Assembly: GCA_965247995.1 (NCBI GenBank)
Contig: OZ252041.1
Coordinates: 248,001 to 312,000, forward strand
Reading direction: 5' to 3'
DNA length: 64,000 nt
Source: JASLZO01 sp965247995
Lineage (GTDB): Bacteria; Chloroflexota; Dehalococcoidia; UBA6926
Shown here: in pieces, positions 59,279 to 64,000 of the stretch
How the letters are laid out: each line of letters opens with the position of its first letter
Numbering within the stretch: the first letter of the stretch is position 1
Position numbers and translations under genes: made by a program
Notes under the pieces: generated by a model
What the model saw: the letters and a program-made list of their open reading frames with translations, nothing else
Databases searched by the model: none
What the model was told of the DNA's origin: nothing

Positions 59279-60022
59279 CTAGCGTTCGGTCTCGAAGCGC
59301 CCGACCAGTCCCACCATGCTGTCTTGGTCGTGCCTTGGCACTCTGGCCAACGACATCGCCTGGGGCAGTACGATTCCGCCGGAGAAGATCAGCTTCATCG
59401 CTGCGTCGACCGTCAAATCGGTCTCGACCACATCGTCTTCCGGAACGAACGCCATGTTCCCAGACGTTGGGTTCGGCACCGTCGGGATGTACACCACTAC
59501 CATTGATGCAGTTCGGTCTTCAGAGAACACACGGCCAGTGACAAACCCCATCGCAATCATCCCGTCGCGCGGCCACTCGACGAAAACCACACGGCTGAAG
59601 TTGAATTGAGACGTCATCGACGTCGCCACCTGTTGGGTGACCCCGAAGATCGTCCTCACGACCGGTACGTGGCCAATGAGCCCACGCCACAGCTCCATCA
59701 GTTTTCGCCCTAACCGGAATGAGATCAACAACCCGACGATATAAAAGATGATGATGAAGACAATGACCCCGATGCCCGTGAAGTCCCACGGGCGACCGGA
59801 CACGAAGAACAGTGGCCGGACCAGGCCATCAGCGTGGCCCACCAGAAACAGGATGACGACAATCGTCGCTAGCAGCGGCGCCAGGTCGAGCAGCCCAGCG
59901 ACCATTCGGCGCTGGATATGCCGGTCCATCCGGGATAGGAGGTTTCCCCGCTCCCGTTCTTCGGCTTTCCGGCGCAGTTCTTCTGGACTGTCCAATTTTC
60001 GACACCTCCCGTCCTCGTTCAC
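59279..60022 (-). CDS. DUF502 family membrane protein
   Basis: The 247-residue protein has two strong membrane segments, about 42-63 (GLLDLAPLLATIVVILFLVG) and about 82-103. A soluble part follows with DUF502 blocks: LIGHVPVVRTIFGVTQQ, VVFVEWPRDGMIAMGFVTG, VYIPTVPNPTSG and EDDVVETDLTVDAAMKLIFSGG. The function of the family is unknown. The GTG start at 60022 lacks a clear Shine-Dalgarno; an internal ATG (MDRHIQRRM) is the alternative. Confidence 0.88.
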   Translation of the reverse strand: MNEDGRCRKLDSPEELRRKAEERERGNLLSRMDRHIQRRMVAGLLDLAPLLATIVVILFLVGHADGLVRPLFFVSGRPWDFTGIGVIVFIIIFYIVGLLISFRLGRKLMELWRGLIGHVPVVRTIFGVTQQVATSMTSQFNFSRVVFVEWPRDGMIAMGFVTGRVFSEDRTASMVVVYIPTVPNPTSGNMAFVPEDDVVETDLTVDAAMKLIFSGGIVLPQAMSLARVPRHDQDSMVGLVGRFETER

Positions 60023-60570
60023 ACACAGAGGAAAGACAAGCAGATGCGCGGCGCTAGCGGCGGGGCGGTGCTGAAAACCGAGCGTGGCGCCATGCGTGGT
60101 GTTGTTCTACGTCACCGTCGTCGCACCACCGTTGGTTCTCGCCTTGGGCTTACCGGGCTGGACCACTTCACTGCGGCCGCAGTCAGCAAACGGCTCGGGC
60201 ATCTCACCCATTGGCCATCGCGTACCCGTGCTGTGGACCCTGGAGCCAGGGTGATCGAACGCAGGCCACGTTCGGTGCTTCATGCCGCCTACGTAGAACC
60301 TCCGGTGAGCGCGCTTGTGCCGAAACAAGCAACTCAGACCATCCCGCGCTGTGGTCAGGAACCGGCGAGTCACTCTACCAGACAGCGTTCGTGTCTAGCA
60401 ATTGGCCGCAAACCCTCGCGCTCGGCGGCACTACACTCGACCAACGACCACTCACTGCCCTCCAAGGCCCTTCGGCCTACCCAGGGGTGGGCAGCTCCTG
60501 AAATCAGTCCGAACAATCATCCTCTCGCCTGGCAGCTTCCTCCGAGATAAGGAAACGGGAGTCATTGGGA
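60023..60570. other. 548-bp region without a recognisable gene
   Basis: This divergent gap lies between the DUF502 gene (minus) and a small lipoprotein gene (plus). Open frames on both strands give proteins with no domain-like character. I looked for RNase P RNA, SRP RNA, tmRNA and tRNA signatures and found none that hold. Two small hairpins are visible: ACCCTGG-AG-CCAGGGT (60237-60252) and AGGCC-CTTC-GGCCT near 60462. It probably carries the two divergent promoters and may encode an unrecognised RNA. Confidence 0.5.
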
Positions 60571-61047
60571 ATGACACTTCCGCCGCGTCGGCTTGCGACA
60601 GTGTTGATTGCCATTAGCTTGGTCTTGGTGACGGCAGCCTACGGTTTGGTTGGGAGCTGCGGTAGCGACTCCAAAACAAAGGAAGAGATCGCGCTGGAAG
60701 TCGCCGAGGACTGGGCCCGCGACAGCGTCGATGAGGTTGCCGAAGAGATCGTCAAACTCATAATCGGGGAGGTCCCCCTCGCAACCAGCTTGGCCGCGAA
60801 CCTCCTCGCAAATCAATTCCGCTCTAACCTGGAATGGACCTACGGAACGCCGACTCGGGAAAGCGGGAACCGCTATGTCATCACTGCCACCGCGGCAACG
60901 AGCGCCGAGATCGACCTCCCACTAGTCGAGGCCAAGACCTACACGGCGTCCTTGCCGTTCACCCTCGAGATCGAGGTCAGTGACCGCGAGGTGACGAGTT
61001 GGATACCCGACATCACCGGAGCCTCGATCTCGGAGCAAACCCCGTAA
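60571..61047 (+). CDS. Small hypothetical lipoprotein
   Basis: The 158-residue protein has a hydrophobic signal (about 9-27) and lipobox LVGSC, then a helical region (KEEIALEVAEDWARDSVDEVAEEIV) and a beta-rich C-terminal half. I do not recognise the family. ATG 60571 is preceded by GGGAG 9-10 nt upstream. It is followed by the convergent typA gene with no operon partner. Confidence 0.65.
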   Translation: MTLPPRRLATVLIAISLVLVTAAYGLVGSCGSDSKTKEEIALEVAEDWARDSVDEVAEEIVKLIIGEVPLATSLAANLLANQFRSNLEWTYGTPTRESGNRYVITATAATSAEIDLPLVEAKTYTASLPFTLEIEVSDREVTSWIPDITGASISEQTP

Positions 61048-61088
61048 TGGCTGGGTAGGCAAGGTCGGCGGCAGCCGAGTGTCCCGCT

Positions 61089-62930
61089 CTATGCGGGCCG
61101 AGCTTTCGCCCGACTGCGCGCCTGCCGATAACGGTCGTCCACGTCCAGGACGCGCTTGCGGAGCCTGATGCTCTTCGGCGTTACTTCAACAAGCTCGTCG
61201 GTCTCGATGTAGTCGAGCGCCTCTTCCAGGGTGAACTTCACCGCGGAGTCCAGCCGCTCGACGATCTCGGACGTCGAGGAGCGCATGTTCGTGACCTTGC
61301 GCTCCTTGCAGATGTTGAGATCGAGGTCCCGGTCGCGCGCGTGCGCGCCGACGATCATCCCTTCATACACGGGCGTTTGCGGCTCAACGAACGTCTCGCC
61401 CCGCTCCTGAGCATTGCGGATGCCGTAGGTGACTGCCACGCCGCTCTCCGATGCCACGATAACGCCGGACCGAGTCGATTTCACCTCGCCCCGAACCGGT
61501 TGGTGCCCCGTGAACTCTGAAGTCATCACGCCATTGCCGCGAGTCGCGCGCAGGAAGAAGCTGCGGAAGCCAATGAGCCCGCGAGTCGGCAGCGCGTACG
61601 CGAGCCGGACGTTTCCTTGGCCGTCGTGTTCCATGTGGGTCATCTGTCCAAGCCGCGACGCAAGCTCCTCGCCGATCGCGCCCAGATACTCGTCACGGGT
61701 GTCGATCGTGAGGAGTTCGTACGGCTCTTCCACAACGCCGTCGACCCATCGGGTCACCGCTTCGGGTTTGCTGACTTGGAACTCCAAGCCTTCCCTCCGC
61801 ATGCTCTCGATGAACACCGAAAGGTGGAGCTCGCCCCGTCCCGAGACGAGGAACTCGTCGGCGCTCTCGGTGCGCTCGACGCGGAGACTCACATTGGTCT
61901 GGAGCTCGCGTTGGAGCCGGTCCCAGAGCACACGGGACGTCGCGTACTTCCCTTCCCGGCCTGAGAACGGTGAGGTGTTGACGCAGAACGTCATCTTCAC
62001 CGTGGGCTCTTCGATTGTGATCCTCTGCAGCGCTTCCGGCGCGGCGGGGTCCGTAATCGTGTCCCCGATCACGAGGTCGCGCAGTCCGGACACGGCCGCG
62101 ATGTCGCCGGCTTTGACCTCGTCGACCTCCCTGCGGGCCAGGTCACGGAACACGAAAACGTGGTCCGCCTTGTACTCCGAGGCCGTGCCATCCCGCGACA
62201 GCAGCGCCAGGCGTGCGTTCCGGGTGAGCGAACCGCGGAAGACGCGCCCGATGGCGATCTGGCCGAGGTGGTTGTCGTAGTCCAACGCCGCCGTCAGCAT
62301 CTGAAGCGGGCCGTCAAGGTCCGCGACCGGTGCGGGTATGTGCGCGGCGATGGCGTCGAGGAGCGGCGCCATGTCCCGCGGTTCATCGTCGGCGCCGACC
62401 ACCGCGTAGCCCTGCTTCGCCGAGCCGTAAAGGATCGGGAAGTCGAGTTGATCCGCGTCGGTCGCGAGCTCCAAGAACAGGTCTTGGACCGCCGCTTCGA
62501 CGTGCGCGACGCGGGTCGTCGGGCGGTCGATCTTGTTTATCAGCACGATGGGACGCAGCCCCTCAGCGAGCGCAGTCTTCAGCACGTAGCGGGTCTGGGG
62601 CATCGGCCCTTCCACGGCATCGACCACTAGCAGACACCCATCAGCCATGTTCACGACGCGTTCTACCTCGCCGCTGAAGTCGGCGTGGCCAGGCGTGTCG
62701 ATGATGTTGACGGTCAGGTCTCCGTACGCGATGGCGGTGTTCTTGGCAAGGATCGTGATGCCACGCTCGCGCTCCTGCGGGTCCGAGTCCATGATCAGCT
62801 CGCCCACTTGCGCGTTGTCGCGGAAGACGTGGCTGAACTTGAGCATCGCGTCGACAAGCGTCGTCTTCCCATGGTCGACGTGGGCGACGATGGCGACGTT
62901 TCGTAGGTGGTGTTGTGGTGTCAGGGCCAT
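61089..62930 (-). CDS. typA: Ribosome-associated GTPase TypA/BipA
   Basis: TypA is a translational GTPase related to EF-G that assists ribosome assembly and stress growth. The 613-residue protein has G1 AHVDHGKTT, switch I RERGITI, G3 DTPGHADF, G4 NKIDRP, domain II, and the TypA C-terminal blocks RGLIGFRSFFLRATRGNG, YEGMIVGAHARDRDLDLNICKERKVTNMRS. The ATG at 62930 gives MALTPQHHLRNVAIV; the longer frame starting at 63023 has an atypical basic N-terminus and is not preferred. Confidence 0.95.
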   Translation of the reverse strand: MALTPQHHLRNVAIVAHVDHGKTTLVDAMLKFSHVFRDNAQVGELIMDSDPQERERGITILAKNTAIAYGDLTVNIIDTPGHADFSGEVERVVNMADGCLLVVDAVEGPMPQTRYVLKTALAEGLRPIVLINKIDRPTTRVAHVEAAVQDLFLELATDADQLDFPILYGSAKQGYAVVGADDEPRDMAPLLDAIAAHIPAPVADLDGPLQMLTAALDYDNHLGQIAIGRVFRGSLTRNARLALLSRDGTASEYKADHVFVFRDLARREVDEVKAGDIAAVSGLRDLVIGDTITDPAAPEALQRITIEEPTVKMTFCVNTSPFSGREGKYATSRVLWDRLQRELQTNVSLRVERTESADEFLVSGRGELHLSVFIESMRREGLEFQVSKPEAVTRWVDGVVEEPYELLTIDTRDEYLGAIGEELASRLGQMTHMEHDGQGNVRLAYALPTRGLIGFRSFFLRATRGNGVMTSEFTGHQPVRGEVKSTRSGVIVASESGVAVTYGIRNAQERGETFVEPQTPVYEGMIVGAHARDRDLDLNICKERKVTNMRSSTSEIVERLDSAVKFTLEEALDYIETDELVEVTPKSIRLRKRVLDVDDRYRQARSRAKARPA

Positions 62931-63120
62931 AGGTATCTCGGGTCGTCCTTCTTTGTGTACGCGACCAACCAGGAGCGGCCGGGGCCTAGCCTTACACCGG
63001 CTCCGAACCCGCTGTGATGTCAAGCGAGAACAGTCTGGAGGTTGAAGCGGGTCCCGCGCTGAGAAACCCGTTTGATTGGAAGGGTACCAGGTAGAGCGAC
63101 GCCACGTCCGGTCATCCGGG

Positions 63121-63534
63121 TCAGCCGACTTCGGGGTGGGCGCTCCACGAGGTGAACGGCCGGCGGGTCGCGGTCAGCTTGATATCAACCGCCTCATCGG
63201 GAGCCAGATCGACTCGAGTCGTCGGCCCGAGTTCAGTCCCGTTTGAGAGATGGACCTCGACACGGACCTCACGGAGCGTCCTGTTGGTCGTGTTCTCCAC
63301 CGTGCCAACGAAGGCATTGGCAGTCGAATCGTACGACAGGACCAGGCGAGCGCCAGCCCGGACCTCATCGAAGGTCGCGCTTAACGCGAATTGCGTACCC
63401 GACTCCTCACCGTCCTCGTCGGATCCCGAGCCCCCGTGGTGTTCACCGGACTCTGAGTCGCCAGAAACGCAACCCGTGAGAGGAAGCATCGCAACGACGC
63501 AGAACAACGCGAGGGCCATCCACACCGGTCTCAT
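63121..63534 (-). CDS. Small hypothetical lipoprotein, FxLYD-like
   Basis: The 137-residue protein has a signal peptide with lipobox LTGC, a Ser/Glu/His/Gly-rich linker (SGEHHGGSGSDEDGEESG), then a beta-sandwich-like part (VGTVENTTNRTLREVRVEVHLSNG) like FxLYD or similar extracellular domains. ATG at 63534 follows AGAGGAAG. Function is unknown. The 190 bp between it and typA hold no gene. Confidence 0.65.
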   Translation of the reverse strand: MRPVWMALALFCVVAMLPLTGCVSGDSESGEHHGGSGSDEDGEESGTQFALSATFDEVRAGARLVLSYDSTANAFVGTVENTTNRTLREVRVEVHLSNGTELGPTTRVDLAPDEAVDIKLTATRRPFTSWSAHPEVG

Positions 63535-63758
63535 GCGCTTCCTCTTTTCATGTCGACGGTCTTCAGAGCTGAACGGCTGTCGAGACGAATCTTCCCTCCA
63601 ACGAACAGCCGTAACCCCTGCGACAAGCTCAGGCCAGGATTCTTATGCCGCGTACTCCGGCCCGGTCTTGTGATCCGTTGGAAACCGAAGTTCATGGAAA
63701 TGCCACTGTCAGAACCCACGCCAGCCAGGCAGAGCGGCCGCCTGCCGGAACCACAAAG

Positions 63759-64000
63759 CTAGCTGCTCCACGTCGAGTCGCCCTCGTAGATATCGATCCA
63801 GCGTGCATCCTTGTCCTTGCCAGCGCCGGGTGGGACAGGTCGCAGCGATGCGCCCTGCAAGAAGGTCACCTTGATGTAATGGGTAAAGACGTGGTAGCTC
63901 ACGAACCACCCTTCGCCGTCGATGCCATAGAACGGCGAGTTCCACCTCACGGCCTTTCGCACGTCCGGCACGTTGCGCACGATGAGCGCGTCGAGGCGCC
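63759..64000 (-). CDS. DUF1801-type protein, N-terminus outside window
   Basis: The frame runs in from the window end and stops at 63759. It reads RLDALIVRNVPDVRKAVRWNS, PFYGIDGEGWFVSYHVFTHYIKVTFLQGASL, the pattern of DUF1801 (YdhG-like) proteins, where a Trp-containing loop is followed by a FxGxxL-like strand. Function is unknown. The beginning of the gene is not visible, and the 224 bp after it contain nothing I recognise. Confidence 0.6.
   Translation of the reverse strand, partial: RLDALIVRNVPDVRKAVRWNSPFYGIDGEGWFVSYHVFTHYIKVTFLQGASLRPVPPGAGKDKDARWIDIYEGDSTWSS

Noticed and set aside
60027..60060. GAGGAAAGAC segment recalling the start of RNase P RNA
   Set aside because: The other conserved RNase P blocks are absent downstream.
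60107..60373. Minus-strand open frame with Arg/His-rich product
   Set aside because: Residue use is unlike the neighbouring genes, and there is no Shine-Dalgarno or domain pattern.
60340..60400. Minus-strand TGGTAGAG resembling a tRNA D-arm
   Set aside because: No matching acceptor, anticodon or T arms could be placed.

Overview
This window looks like one contiguous chromosomal segment from a moderately GC-rich, free-living bacterium. The lineage is probably Chloroflexota (Dehalococcoidia/SAR202-like or a relative). That placement is inferred from secreted proteins with long Thr-Pro linkers, a zinc-ribbon protein beside bS21, DUF2851 and DUF5808 proteins, zinc-binding (C+) forms of several ribosomal proteins, and an ImuB/DUF6504/DnaE2 cassette. 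A ribosomal-protein phylogeny would settle it. I see no rRNA, tRNA, CRISPR array, insertion sequence or prophage.

Layout. 1-1542: proline synthesis (end of proB, then proA). 1830-4613: a DUF2851 protein and class II fumarase. 4649-7200: sufC-sufS-sufU without sufB/sufD, with a possible 26-codon leader ORF. 7210-9591 (minus): lysA and holB. 9772-14176: metallo-beta-lactamase-fold hydrolase, M16 peptidase, DUF5808 protein, zinc-ribbon protein, bS21 (too short for many gene callers), a methyltransferase and a flavin reductase. 14185-35385: one collinear str-S10-spc-alpha-rplM/rpsI supercluster behind a strong promoter and a structured leader. It includes fusA, secY, adk, map, infA, rpmJ, rpoA and truA but no tuf. 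Several of its products (uL13, uL5, uS5, uS3, RpoA) carry long low-complexity extensions.

35416-40852: a hexose-phosphate mutase and an AcuC-type deacetylase, then a Thr-Pro-linked lipoprotein with a trypsin fold whose catalytic His and Ser are both replaced (a pseudoprotease), a VTT-domain membrane protein and RpiB. 40904-45587: a translesion-synthesis cassette (ImuB-like, DUF6504, DnaE2) with a LexA-type box inside its promoter spacer. 45779-49869: gamma-carbonic anhydrase-like protein, SDR, an amidase with a small AtzG/GatC-like partner, and a two-module VOC protein. 50010-53678: a Fur-family regulator (probably Zur) and a zinc/manganese ABC transporter, with a 29-bp palindrome and a second box between regulator and transporter.

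53767-59227 is the most unusual module. It holds a STAS antagonist, a receiver-PP2C phosphatase, an RsbW-like anti-sigma kinase, a solute-binding lipoprotein with no transporter, and a membrane histidine kinase. The last four genes are translationally coupled or nearly so. The likely logic is ligand binding outside the cell, then kinase, phosphatase, partner switching and an unlinked sigma factor. 59279-64000: a DUF502 membrane protein, a 548-bp gap with no recognisable gene, two small lipoproteins, TypA/BipA and a DUF1801 protein cut by the window end.

Non-ATG starts (GTG, TTG) are frequent and are often supported by a Shine-Dalgarno match or stop-start overlap. Start choices below rest on those signals and on family N-termini.
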